Positions 55,029-64,000 of a stretch of 64,000 bases of DNA are shown piece by piece (position 1 is the stretch's first letter; each line of letters begins with the position of its first letter). Source of the stretch: G963704535 sp963704535 (GTDB lineage Bacteria > Chloroflexota > Chloroflexia > Chloroflexales > Roseiflexaceae); NCBI GenBank assembly GCA_963704535.1, contig OY969916.1, forward strand, positions 620,001 through 684,000, in the 5' to 3' direction. The position numbers were made by a program, and so were the translations under genes. The notes under the pieces were generated by a model, which saw only the letters and a list, made by a program, of their open reading frames with translations, ran no database searches and was not told the origin of the DNA.

Positions 55029-58000
55029 ATGTCGCGCACGATACGAATCGGCATTCAAATCGGGCACGATGAACCGTTCTGGGTTCAAGTGCGTGAGGTT
55101 ATATGGCAGCGGGCACGGACGCTGGCTGTGGAGCTGATCGAACTCACCATCGAGGAATCTGGTCTGCTTTCGAGTGATGAGCAAGCCGAAGTAGTCGAGG
55201 ATCTGATCGTGCAGGAGCTTGACGCCCTGATCTGCAATGTCTATCCACCGACTCTGCTCACCCGCATCCTCGACAGCGGGATCCCGATTATCTACGTCGC
55301 GGAAATCCCGCTGCGCCATCCGCGCTTCACCTCACGCCTCGGCCTCTACGACGCCGGCTCCATGATCGGCAAATTCCTTCACGAACGGCTGGCCGGATGT
55401 GGTACAGTGCTGGTTGTCGGTGGCTACATGGCTGTTAGCGAGGACAACGGCCAGAGCCGGATCGATGGATTCTTTGCGGCACTGCCCAGCGACCATCACT
55501 ATGCCATCCACCACGTGTCGAGCACATGGCCGCAGGAGGATGCAGCCCACGCCCTTGCCGCCTACCTCGGCGAGCACGCCGATCTCCAGGTTGATGCGAT
55601 CTTCGGCCTCTCGGATGCGATTGCCATCGCCGCCCGAGACGTATGCCGGTCGCTTGGCCGCATCGACGGCGGCACACTGATCCTCGGGATCAATGGCGAC
55701 CCGCTGGCGTTGGCCTCAATCGCCGACGGCAGGATGACCGCGACCGTTGAAACCGATATCGACGACATGGCCACGCAAGTGGTTGCTTTGGCCTACCGTG
55801 CAGCGTGCGGTGATCCCCTCCCACCATCCTTCCGAAACCGCCAACGCCTTGTCACCGCCGACAATGTCGCTGAGGTGGCAACGCGAAAGCTGTTGAGCCT
55901 GGCCAGCCTACCCACGCGCTTGGTCGAGGTCAACCGGCGCAATGTGCAGGAGCGTATCACGCAGCGTGAGACCAGCCTGGCGATCGACCGGAAGGTTGGC
56001 CTGATCCTCGATGAGCAACAGCTCTCGCTGGCGATCACCGCGCTCATCCGCGACAACTATGGATTCGACGATGCGCGCTTCCTGGTTTGGCACGAGCATG
56101 ACGAGCGGCTGGTCGAGGTCGGTGATGTGCAGCGTGCAGGCGAGGGCACGGATATGGGAATTGCCCTCTCAGGGCCGCTGGAGTACGCGCTCACGCACAA
56201 CCAGACGGTCTTCATCCCCGACACGTACGGCAGCTCTCGCTTCGCGCCTGATCCATTGTGGCCCGAGATGCATGCACGCGTGGTAGTTCCGGTGCATCTC
56301 GGCAGCCAGATCGTGGGCTTGCTCGATTTGCACCGGCGCGAAGTGACACACCATACGCGCGAAGAACTCGATGGCCTACAGCTCCTGGCTGATCAACTCG
56401 GTATCTCTATTCGTAATGCCGAACTGTACGGCGAGGCGCTCGACGCGCGCTCGATTGCTGAAAAGGCTGACCGTCTTAAGACCGTGCTGCTGACCAATGT
56501 GAGCCATGAGCTACGCACGCCCTTGAACGTCATCCTTGGCTACAGCCGAACCACACTCGACACGCTAGCCCGCCCTGGCGCGGCACATGACACCGAACTC
56601 TCCCAATATCTGACTCATATCTACAGTAGTGCTGAACACTTGCTGCGTCTGATCAACGACCTCCTGGATCTTTCACGTGCGGAAATCGACGAGCTTGATC
56701 TACTGCCCGAGACGCTCAACACGCGCAGCTTCCTCGAAACGGTGTTTGAGTTTAGCACCACGCACTTCGGCGCAGGTGGTCTGGTGGCCTGGCGCTTGGA
56801 TCTGCCGCCGGAGATCCCACCGCTCGAGGCCGATCCGGTGCGCCTGCGGCAGGTGCTGCTCAACTTGCTGCACAACGCCCACAAATTCACCGAGCAGGGC
56901 CAGATCACCCTGGGCGCCGAGGTGGCGCCGCCCGATCTGCACCTCTGGATTGCCGACACCGGAGCCGGCATCCCTAGCGAGTTGCAGGAGCAAATCTTCG
57001 AGCCCTTCATCAGGGACGAGACCAACGCGCGGCGGCACGCGGGCATCGGCCTTGGGCTCAGTATCACTCGGCGACTCGTCGCGCTGCACGGCGGCCGGAT
57101 GATGGTGGAGAGCCAGCCTGGCCGCGGCAGCACGTTCCATATCTACCTGCCGCTGCTGGCCCCGGTGGCTGCTCCGGCAACGCTGAACGACGGCAACCAG
57201 CGGGCGCTGCTGATCACCAAGGCCGCATTCCATGCGGTCGAAGCCCTGACCGGCCTGCTGCTCAAGCCGCTTGGTGATAGCGTCCTGATTGAGGCGCTTG
57301 AGCAATTGGCGCCGCGTGCAACCGAGGGCAGCATCCTGATAGTCGAAGATGACCCACAGCTACGCGCCTTGCACCGCCGGATCATCGCTGAACATTTCTC
57401 CAACTATGCCGTCCACGATGTCGGCGATGGGCGCGCTGCGCTGGACATGCTCACCCGCGAGACACCGAGCCTGGTGGTACTCGACTTGGTGATGCCCGAG
57501 GTCGACGGTTTCGCCGTGGTGGAGGTGCTGCGTGCCAACCCGCGTACCGCTGTCGTACCTGTGCTGGTGTTGAGCGGCAAGATTCTCTCCGCCGACGACG
57601 TTCGCCGCCTCGCTGAAGCGCGGGTGATCTACCAGACGAAAGACATGCTGGCAGAGGGTGACTTGGCCGAGTCGCTCCGCCGGACGCTGGCCCGTGAGGA
57701 GCTTCTGCCACCGCACACCAGCGCGCTGGTGAAGAGCGCGGTTGCCTTCATCCAGCAGCATCACAACGAGCCACTTTCACGGCAGGAGATTGCCGACGCC
57801 ATCGGTGTCAGCAAAGACTACCTCGGGCGCATCTTTCAGCAAGAGCTGCGACTCTCGCCCTGGGAGTACCTCATTCGCTACCGCGTGCTACGCGCCAAGG
57901 AGCTGCTGCGGACGACGGGCTACAGCGTCGCCGAGGTGGCCACACGGGTTGGCTTCGATACTGCCACGTACTTCAGTCACATCTTCCGCCGCGAGGTCGG

Positions 58001-58040
58001 CTGCTCACCGCGGGCTTTCCGAGCACAGATCACAAGCTAG
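55029..58040 (+). CDS. Hybrid one-protein signalling system: sugar-binding-like sensor, GAF, histidine kinase, receiver, AraC output
   Basis: About 1003 residues without signal peptide or membrane helix. Order: periplasmic-binding-like sensor, residues about 1-290 (IRIGIQIGHDEPFWVQVREVIW, IIYVAEIPL, AIFGLSDAIAIAARDVCRSLG); GAF about 310-470; HisKA with phospho-His in LLTNVSHELRTPLNVILGYS; HATPase (LLHNAHKFTEQGQ, IADTGAGIPSELQEQIFEPF); receiver (ILIVEDDPQL, phospho-Asp in LVVLDLVMPEVDG); AraC DNA-binding domain (LSRQEIADAIGVSKDYLGRIF, VAEVATRVGFDTATYFSHIFRR). ATG 55029 has GGAGA upstream. It directly precedes the sugar ABC transporter genes, which it probably controls in response to a sugar in the cytoplasm. 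Confidence 0.9.
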   Translation: MSRTIRIGIQIGHDEPFWVQVREVIWQRARTLAVELIELTIEESGLLSSDEQAEVVEDLIVQELDALICNVYPPTLLTRILDSGIPIIYVAEIPLRHPRFTSRLGLYDAGSMIGKFLHERLAGCGTVLVVGGYMAVSEDNGQSRIDGFFAALPSDHHYAIHHVSSTWPQEDAAHALAAYLGEHADLQVDAIFGLSDAIAIAARDVCRSLGRIDGGTLILGINGDPLALASIADGRMTATVETDIDDMATQVVALAYRAACGDPLPPSFRNRQRLVTADNVAEVATRKLLSLASLPTRLVEVNRRNVQERITQRETSLAIDRKVGLILDEQQLSLAITALIRDNYGFDDARFLVWHEHDERLVEVGDVQRAGEGTDMGIALSGPLEYALTHNQTVFIPDTYGSSRFAPDPLWPEMHARVVVPVHLGSQIVGLLDLHRREVTHHTREELDGLQLLADQLGISIRNAELYGEALDARSIAEKADRLKTVLLTNVSHELRTPLNVILGYSRTTLDTLARPGAAHDTELSQYLTHIYSSAEHLLRLINDLLDLSRAEIDELDLLPETLNTRSFLETVFEFSTTHFGAGGLVAWRLDLPPEIPPLEADPVRLRQVLLNLLHNAHKFTEQGQITLGAEVAPPDLHLWIADTGAGIPSELQEQIFEPFIRDETNARRHAGIGLGLSITRRLVALHGGRMMVESQPGRGSTFHIYLPLLAPVAAPATLNDGNQRALLITKAAFHAVEALTGLLLKPLGDSVLIEALEQLAPRATEGSILIVEDDPQLRALHRRIIAEHFSNYAVHDVGDGRAALDMLTRETPSLVVLDLVMPEVDGFAVVEVLRANPRTAVVPVLVLSGKILSADDVRRLAEARVIYQTKDMLAEGDLAESLRRTLAREELLPPHTSALVKSAVAFIQQHHNEPLSRQEIADAIGVSKDYLGRIFQQELRLSPWEYLIRYRVLRAKELLRTTGYSVAEVATRVGFDTATYFSHIFRREVGCSPRAFRAQITS

Positions 58041-58485
58041 GGAATCGGAACATGTAAAGCGTCCCCGGCGTGGGTCAAAAGCTGGCTCTCGGGTGAGACC
58101 CTGTTGGCCTGGATCTTCATCCTCCCCAGCCTGATCGGGTTCGGCCTGTTCTACGCCTATCCAGCGGTGCGCGGCGTGCTGCTTAGCTTCACCGACTGGG
58201 ATCTGCTCACCACGCCCAAATACGTCGGATTCGCCAACTACCAGAAGATGTTCGGCGACCCGCAGTTCTGGAAAGCGCTGGGGGTAACTCTCTACTATGT
58301 GGTGCTCAATATTCCGCTTCAGACGGCGCTGGCGGTCGGCCTGGCGGTGCTCATGGATCGGCTGACCCAGTCGATCGTCGTGCGCGGCATCCTCGTGCTG
58401 CCCTGGCTGATACCGAACGTGGTGGTCGCGCTGCTCTGGGTGTGGATGCTTGACCCGCAGCTGGGAATTGTCAACCAGTTCCTAG

Positions 58486-59992
58486 TACTACAACGAGACT
58501 TCGTGGTATCATCCTCTCTCACTCAATTTGCCATTGGGAGGAGGGGATGAAACATCTGGAAACGATTGCCACGGCGCCAGTTCTCGACCTGACGCCACAA
58601 GACATTGATGGTCTGCTGGATGAACTGAACAGCTATCATGCGATCTTCTCTCCATTGTTTAAGCGGACCTGAGCAGCGTGAATGGTCGCAAACCTATCTG
58701 CATGGCCTGCTGCTGGAGCTGCCGCGCAAGTCGATTGAGCCAATGATGTTGGCTTTGCGTGGGGCCGATCGGAATGCCATCAGGGCTATGCAGCAGTTTG
58801 TCAGTGAAGGTGCCTGGGATGATACTGCCATCCTGCACCGCTTGTGGTCGGAAATCGATGCCGATCTGGGCGACGATGACGGCGTGCTGCTTCTGGATGG
58901 CAGCGACTTTCCCAAGCAAGGTAGCGAGTCGGTAGGGGTCAAACGCCAGTACTGTGGACAACTCGGCAAGACCGCCAACTGTCAGGCTGGTGTGTTTCTG
59001 GCCTATGCCTCTCAGCAAGGCTATACCTTGGTTGATCGCCGCCTGTACTTGCCCGAGGAATGGATCAGCGACCCCGCTTTTGCCGAGCGGCGAAAAGCCT
59101 GTCGGCTGCCAGACGAATTGACCTTTACGACCAAGCCATCTTTGGGCTGGGCCATGATTGAGGACGTAGTCCAAACCCAAACTCTGCGCTGCCGCTGGGT
59201 CGCTTGTGACGAAGGGTTTGGGCGCGATACCGCCCTGCTGGACAAGATCGCCCACGCGCACTTGTGGTACTTCGCTGAAGTGCCCCACGATACCCAAGTG
59301 TGGCTGGCGCGTCCAGATGTGGCGGTGCCAGAGTGGAGCGGACGTGGCCGCAAGCCGACACGCGAACGCCTGGTAGCAGGTTCGCCACCTCCACAGACGG
59401 TAGCTGCACTGGCTACCGCCTTGCCGAGTAGTGCCTGGTCGAAGCAACTGATCAAGGAGGGCAGTCAAGGGCCGCAAATGGCTGAGTTCGCGATTGTGCG
59501 CGTGATTGGTGTGCGTGATGGGCTGCCTGGCGAGGAGGTCTGGCTGGTGCTGCGGCGCAGCCTGACCGACGGGGAACTCAAGACCTATCTGTGCAATGCG
59601 CCCGCTGACATACCACTTGTGCGGCTGGCGCGGATGAGCGGGATGCGCTGGCCAATAGAGACGTGCTTCGAGACCGGTAAGCAGGAACTGGGGATGGGCG
59701 ACTACGAAGTGCGCTCGTGGACGGGCTGGCATCATCATATGACACTGATGATTGTGGCGCAGGCGTTTTTGGTGCGGGTGCAGAAGCGCTTGAAAAAAAC
59801 GCTCCGGCCCTGACGTTGCCGCAGGCGCAGTTCTTGGTCGCGTACGCCATCCCACGGCGCAGCTTTGATGCGGAGTGGGTGCTCTCCGTCTTGGCGTATT
59901 GGCAAGATGCGAATTATCGGGCATATCGTTCACATCGCAAACGGCGTTTGGCCAAACTCAATCAACGTGAGTGATAAAGTCTCGTTGTAGTA
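58486..59992 (+). mobile_element. IS701-family insertion sequence
   Basis: 1507 bp with perfect terminal inverted repeats TACTACAACGAGACTT, flanked by the duplicated target CTAG (58482-58485 and 59993-59996), the YTAR-type 4-bp duplication of IS701. It sits in the first sugar permease gene. Confidence 0.93.
58547..59974 (+). CDS. IS701-family transposase (two frameshifts)
   Basis: About 475 residues when joined. Starts MKHLETIATAPVLDLTPQ; frame breaks near 58667 (LFKR, then PEQREWSQTYLHGLLLELPRKS). The core shows LLLDGSDFPKQGSESVGVKRQYCG (first Asp), VACDEGFGRDTALLD (second Asp) and WPIETCFETGKQELGMGDYEVRSW (Glu). A second break falls on a run of seven A's near 59806; eight would give RLKKNAPALTLPQAQFLVAY. 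Given intact ends, the indels may be read errors. Confidence 0.88.
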
Positions 59993-60554
59993 CTAGGGCT
60001 CTTCGGCATCCCGCGCCAGCCGTTCGTCGGCTCGGTCGCGCAGGCCATGCCGTCGATCGCCGGCGTCAACATCTGGCGGCACGTCGGCTACACCGCGCTG
60101 CTGATCTTCGCCGGCTTGCAAACCGTCCCGAAGGATGTGTACGAGGCCGGTGCGATCGACGGCGCCACCGAGCTGCGTATGTTCTGGTCGATCACCATCC
60201 CGCTGCTGCGGCCGGTGCTGGTATTCGTGCTGGTGACCACCGTCATCGGCTCGTTCCAGATCTTCGACACGATCGCGATTATGACTCAGGGCGGGCCGGT
60301 CAACGCCACGCGCGTGATCTTCTGGTACATCTATGAGTTCGCCTTCAGCCGTTTCCAGATGGGCTACGCGATGGCGGCAGCGGTGGCGCTGTTCCTGATC
60401 CTGATCACCATGACCCTGCTGCAAATGCGGTTCCTGCGCGCCGGTGAATCCGATCTGGCCTAGTGCGGTGCGTGTATACGCCGGCCTTGTCCCCTTGTCA
60501 TCTTAGTCGGCTTGACAAAGAGCAGACAAGGGCTGAACTACCTGGAGCAAGACA

Positions 60555-61471
60555 ATGGCAACTAATGCTTCAACACTAACAGTCGTGGGGCGCCGGAAAA
60601 AGTCATCGATCGGCCGCATCCTGGCCTGGGCCGCGTTGATCCTGGTGATTCTGAGCATTCTGGCCCCCTTTATTGGGTGATACGTACCGCGCTCGCGACC
60701 AAGGTCGAGCTGTATGCCAATCCCGCGCAGATTACGCCGCCGGGGTTCACCTTGAATAACTTCGCACGCGTGCTGGGGCAGATGAGCGCAGAAGAGGCGA
60801 TCGCCGCAGGCGGTTCGGGCCAGCCGATCAATTTCTTCCTGTACCTACGCAACTCGGTGATCGTAACGGGGCTGATCGTCGTCGGACAACTATTCTTCTG
60901 CTCACTGGCGGCCTACGCCTTCGCGCGGCTGCACTTCCCGCTGCGCGACAAGATCTTCTTTCTGTACATCGCCGCGCTGATGGTACCCGGCATCGTCACC
61001 CTGATCCCGAACTACATTTTGATCCGCAATCTGGGCTGGCTGAACACCTTCCAAGGCATTGTCGCACCCTCCATTCTAATGTCGCCGTTCGCGGTGTTCT
61101 TCTTGCGCCAGTTCTTTCTGGGCATCAACCGCGAGATCGAGGAGTCCGCCAAGATCGACGGCGCCTCGCTATTCCGAGTCTTCTGGGGCCTGATCGTCCC
61201 GATGAGCATACCGTCGCTCACGACGCTGGGCATTCTGACCTGGATTGGTACCTGGAACGAGTACCTGTGGCCGCTGCTGATCGGGAAAGATGAGAATGTG
61301 CGGGTGCTGACCGTCGCGCTGGGGGTATTCAAGTCGCAGACGCCGCAGGGCGCGCCCGACTGGGGCGGCTTGATGGCCGGCGCACTCCTGAGCATCCTGC
61401 CGAGCATTGCCCTTTTCCTGGCGTTTGGCCGCCGAGCGATCAACTCGATCCAATTCTCGGGGATCAAGTAG
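60555..61471 (+). CDS. Sugar ABC transporter permease (MalG type, one frameshift)
   Basis: About 305 residues. After ATG 60555 (GGAG upstream) the first helix (ILAWAALILVILSILAPF) ends in a frame break near 60673: one more T in TTTATT would give FYWVIRTALATKVELYANP, the expected sequence. Then five helices and the EAA loop EESAKIDGASLFRVFWGLIVPMSIP, which contacts the ATPase. GTWNEYLWPLLIG is typical of CUT1 permeases. Partner of the interrupted permease; the ATPase subunit is not in this window, as is usual for CUT1 systems sharing one MsmK/MalK. Confidence 0.88.
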
Positions 61472-61500
61472 ATGAAAGGAGGGCCTATAGCGACGACTCT

Positions 61501-61720
61501 CACGTGAAAAAGGGGGAGTCTGAGGGGTCGCCCCTCAAGAATAACCCCACCCACCATGTGAAAAAGGGGGAGTTTGAGGGGTCGCCCCTCAAGAATAACC
61601 CCACCCACCACGTGAAAAAGGGGGAGTTTGAGGGGTCGCCCCTCAAGAATAACCCCACCCACCACGTGAAAAAGGGGGAGTTTGAGGGGTCGCCCCTCAA
61701 GAATAACCCCACCCACAGTT
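61501..61720 (+). repeat. Four tandem 54-bp family A repeats 3' of the permease
   Basis: Units start at 61504, 61558, 61612 and 61666: GTGAAAAAGGGGGAGT, TTGAGGGG, TCG, CCCCTCAAGAATAACCCCACCCACCA. They are downstream of the plus-strand permease, in the same gene-relative orientation as on the minus-strand genes. A frame open through all copies would give KKGEFEGSPLKNNPTHHV repeats; I regard it as non-coding. Confidence 0.93.
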
Positions 61721-61798
61721 CATACGTGCGTTGTGCGCGCAACGCATGGAAGTCTGACAGGTGTCCAAGCACCTGGCTTGAAGAGGAGCAAAAAAGCG

Positions 61799-63181
61799 AT
61801 GCGGCACAGAAACCACAAGATGCTGACGGCTATCTTAGTCGTGGCCGGGCTGATCCTGGCGGCCTGCGGTGGGAGCGGAACTACCACGCCGGCGGGCGGC
61901 GGTGCAGCCGACGCCCCTGCGGCGTCGGGCGAGGCTGTGACGATCCGCTACCAACTATGGGACACCAACCAGCAGCCGCCCTATCAGGCCTGCGCCGACG
62001 AGTTTCACAAGCAGAATCCCAATATCACGGTGAAGATCGAGCAACTTGGCTGGGGAGATTACTGGAGCGGCATCCAGACCGGCATGGTCGGCGGCACCGC
62101 GCCCGACGTCTTCACCAACCACCTGGCCAAGTACCCGGAGTTCGCCAGCAAGAACCAACTGGTCGACATCCAGCCGCTGGTCGACAAGGACAAGGTCGAC
62201 GTCAACCAATACATTCCGGGCCTGGCCGACCTGTGGGTGCGCGACGGCAAGCGCTACGGCCTGCCGAAGGACTGGGATACGGTCGCGATCGTCTACAATA
62301 CCGACATGCTCACGACGGCCGGCGTCGACCCGGCGTCGCTGAAGGATCTGAGCTGGAATGCCCAGGATGGCGGCACCTTCGGCGAGCTGGTTGCCAAGCT
62401 GACGCTCAACTCGAACGGCAAGAACGGCCTCGACCCGGCCTTCGACAAGACCAAGGTCGTCCAGTACGGCTTTGTCCCGCAGGGCGCGGGCGGCTTCTCC
62501 GGCCAGACCCAGTGGAGTATGTTCGCCGTCAGCAACGGCTTCAAGTTTACCGACGGCCCCTGGACCACCAAATACTACTACGACGACCCCAAACTGGCCG
62601 AGACAATGCAGTGGTACGCCGACCTGGCCCTGGTCAAGGGCTTCGCCCCGCCGCTGGCCGACTACACCACCAATGGCGCCGGCACGTTCTTCCAGGCCGG
62701 CAAGGCCGCGCTGACCACCGATGGCTCGTGGACGATCGGCGACTACGTGAAGAACTCCAAGTTCAAGCCTGGGTTCGCGCCGCTGCCGAAGGGGCCGGAG
62801 GGCCGCAAGTCGATGTTCAACGGCTTGGCTGACTCGATCTGGATGGGCAGCCAGCACCAGGCGGAGGCCTGGCAATGGGTCAAGTTCGCCGCCTCGCCCG
62901 CGTGCGCGGACATCGTCGGCAAGGCCGGCGTGGTGTTCCCGGCGATCAAGAGCGGTGTCGACGCATCTCTGGCGAAGCGTCAGGCGGATGGACTCGACGT
63001 GACCCCCTTCACCGACCAGGCGCTCGACCCCCAGGGCACGTTCCTGTTTCCGATCACCGACCACGGCGCTGAGATCACGACGATCATGGACCCCCTGATG
63101 CAAAGCATCATGCTGGGCGAGAAACCGGCCGCCGACGCGCTGAAGGAGGCCAGTACGCAGGTCAACGCGCTGTTCCAGTAG
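61799..63181 (+). CDS. Sugar ABC transporter substrate-binding lipoprotein (CUT1)
   Basis: 460 residues. ATG 61799 with AAGAGGAG; signal peptide with lipobox VVAGLILAACGG. Mature protein begins with a Gly/Ala/Thr linker, then VTIRYQLWDTNQQPPYQACADEFHKQ, APDVFTNHLAKYPEFA, GKRYGLPKDWDTVAIVYNTDM and AALTTDGSWTIGDYV, all features of SBP_bac_1 sugar receptors. It delivers sugar to the two permeases encoded upstream; the following GH4 gene points to an alpha-galactoside or related sugar. Intact. Confidence 0.92.
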   Translation: MRHRNHKMLTAILVVAGLILAACGGSGTTTPAGGGAADAPAASGEAVTIRYQLWDTNQQPPYQACADEFHKQNPNITVKIEQLGWGDYWSGIQTGMVGGTAPDVFTNHLAKYPEFASKNQLVDIQPLVDKDKVDVNQYIPGLADLWVRDGKRYGLPKDWDTVAIVYNTDMLTTAGVDPASLKDLSWNAQDGGTFGELVAKLTLNSNGKNGLDPAFDKTKVVQYGFVPQGAGGFSGQTQWSMFAVSNGFKFTDGPWTTKYYYDDPKLAETMQWYADLALVKGFAPPLADYTTNGAGTFFQAGKAALTTDGSWTIGDYVKNSKFKPGFAPLPKGPEGRKSMFNGLADSIWMGSQHQAEAWQWVKFAASPACADIVGKAGVVFPAIKSGVDASLAKRQADGLDVTPFTDQALDPQGTFLFPITDHGAEITTIMDPLMQSIMLGEKPAADALKEASTQVNALFQ

Positions 63182-63254
63182 CCGGAACGAATGGAGTTCC
63201 AGGGGCGGGCCAGTGGCCCGCCCCTGATCCCACTTGTGTCACGCACGGTGTGTG

Positions 63255-63336
63255 AAATGAGTTGTAAAAGGGGGTGTGGGGGAAGCCCCCACAGAAATTC
63301 CTTCCCACCTTATAACCCTGATAGGAATGCTATAGT
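63255..63336 (+). repeat. Family B repeat 3' of the substrate-binding protein gene
   Basis: GAGTTGTAAAAGGGGGTGTG, core GGGGGAAGCCCCC, and the end GGAATGCTATAG. It is the same element as the three copies at 48187-48459 and has the same orientation relative to the upstream gene. Confidence 0.88.
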
Positions 63337-63365
63337 TCTACCTGGCCAGATAGAAGGATTCGTAC

Positions 63366-64000
63366 ATGTGCAAAATCACGTTTATCGGCGCTGGGAGCAC
63401 AATTTTCGCCAAGAACCTGCTCGGTGATATTCTGAGCTTCCCAGAGCTAGCCGGCTCGACTATTAGCCTGTTCGACATCGACACCGAGCGGCTGCACACC
63501 TCGCAGATTGTGGCGCAGCGGATGGCCCAGGCGTTGGAAGTTCATCCGACGATCGAGGCTACCACCGACCGCCGCCGCGCGCTCGACGGCGCTGACTATG
63601 CGATCTGCATGATCCAGGTCGGCGGCTACAAGCCCTCCACGGTTGTGGACTTCGAGATCCCCAAGAAGTACGGCCTGCGCCAGACGATCGCCGACACGCT
63701 TGGCATCGGCGGGATCATGCGCGGTCTGCGCACTATCCCGGTGCTACTCGACATGTGCCGAGATATGGAGCAGCTCTGCCCAGACGTGACATTCTTGCAG
63801 TACGTCAATCCGATGGCGATCAATTGCTGGGCGATCAGCCGCGCAAGCCGGATCAAGACGGTCGGGCTGTGCCATAGCGTCCAGCATACGGCCGGCGAGC
63901 TGGCTCACGATATCGGCGTGCCGATCGAGGAGATCAGCTATGTCTGCGCCGGCATCAACCATGTCGCATTCTACCTGCACTTCGAGCGCGACGGTCAGGA
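63366..64000 (+). CDS. GH4 family glycosidase, alpha-galactosidase-like (C-terminus outside window)
   Basis: First 211 residues of an NAD/Mn-dependent glycosidase. Rossmann start ITFIGAGSTIFAKNLLGDIL, ISLFDIDTERL, then ADYAICMIQVGGYKPSTVVDFEIP, the conserved TIADTLGIGGIMRGLRTIPV, VTFLQYVNPMAINCWAI and GLCHSVQHTAGELA, where the CHSV motif is typical of MelA-like alpha-galactosidases and alpha-glucosidases of the family. It acts in the cytoplasm on sugar brought in by the adjacent ABC transporter. ATG 63366; the gene continues past the window edge. Confidence 0.92.
   Translation, partial: MCKITFIGAGSTIFAKNLLGDILSFPELAGSTISLFDIDTERLHTSQIVAQRMAQALEVHPTIEATTDRRRALDGADYAICMIQVGGYKPSTVVDFEIPKKYGLRQTIADTLGIGGIMRGLRTIPVLLDMCRDMEQLCPDVTFLQYVNPMAINCWAISRASRIKTVGLCHSVQHTAGELAHDIGVPIEEISYVCAGINHVAFYLHFERDGQ

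Larger units (their letters stand above)
58052..60463 (+). pseudogene. Sugar ABC transporter permease (MalF type), interrupted by IS701-family element
   Basis: First half (58052-58485) has helices WIFILPSLIGFGLFYAY and ILVLPWLIPNVVVALLWVWML; the second half (59997-60463) resumes GLFGIPRQPFVGS and holds the EAA loop YEAGAIDGATELRMFWSITIP. Removing the IS and one CTAG gives QFLGLFGIP in frame, so the insertion is recent. The ATG at 58052 is followed at once by TAA; deleting one T gives MKASPAWVKSWL, so a one-base error is likely. As it stands the permease is inactive and the uptake system should fail unless this is a mixed population. Confidence 0.9.

Noticed and set aside
61504..62832. 442-residue plus frame across the 54-bp repeats and the binding-protein gene
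   Set aside because: Begins in repeats and then runs out of frame over the clearly coding SBP gene at 61799-63181.

Overview
The window is high-GC bacterial DNA that most resembles a filamentous Chloroflexota (Roseiflexaceae/Kouleothrix-like). The pointers are an archaeal-type isopentenyl phosphate kinase, a TrpB2-type tryptophan synthase behind a T-box leader, RsbR-like PAS-STAS proteins, an amylosucrase, and secreted proteins with the FW/YW repeat modules common in that phylum. This is an inference from gene content; there is no rRNA here to confirm it.

Layout. 1-4832 (all minus): a NAD-dependent epimerase/MerR pair behind a clear promoter, oligoendopeptidase F, the RdgB nucleotide-pool phosphatase and a DedA/VTT membrane protein. 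5257-9080 (plus): UbiA-type prenyltransferase, isopentenyl phosphate kinase and two tandem PAS-STAS proteins. 9100-12953 (minus): a methyltransferase, a membrane SH3b protein and a subtilisin-like protease. 13041-15404: an ISAzo13-like element split by an IS5-family element. 15634-27664: zinc-ribbon membrane proteins, an oligopeptide-binding lipoprotein, a DegS/DegU-like two-component pair, trpD, a PlsC-like acyltransferase, a PHAX-domain/cold-shock fusion and a PQQ-type sugar dehydrogenase. 27711-29081: a small-gene island (PD-(D/E)XK nuclease-like, Phd antitoxin, DUF5615/DUF433 pair). 29277-35370: an ATP-grasp protein, a LacI-like-sensor/STAS fusion and amylosucrase. 35454-43123 (minus): a T-box-controlled tryptophan cluster trpB-tautomerase-trpS-trpE-methyltransferase-hydrolase-trpG. 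44654-48952: an unknown protein, then a three-gene minus-strand cluster (transglutaminase-like protein, lipase-like protein, small protein) in which the first and third share a C-terminal coiled-coil module. 49112-50384: a further IS. 50501-64000 (plus): a seven-GAF PP2C phosphatase, a sugar-sensor/histidine kinase/receiver/AraC hybrid, and the sugar ABC transporter and GH4 glycosidase it probably controls. The first permease gene is interrupted by an IS701-family element.

Two things run through the whole window. First, the spacers are filled with repeats. One class is arrays of 7-bp units (many different heptamers, usually as inverted pairs), also found inside trpE and inside the T-box leader. 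The other is G-rich hairpins placed mostly 3' of genes in one orientation and often tandem with a 54-bp period. Several genes take their stop codon from such repeats. Second, about twenty genes, including core ones, carry single-base frameshifts, some visibly at homopolymers; I read most of these as sequence errors and annotate the joined gene.

Functional links: tryptophan supply (trpD, T-box operon), partner-switching stress signalling (three RsbR-like STAS proteins and an RsbU-like phosphatase, but no RsbT, RsbW or sigma factor in view), galactoside-type sugar uptake with its own sensor, and a possible conflict/defence cluster at 45726-48952.
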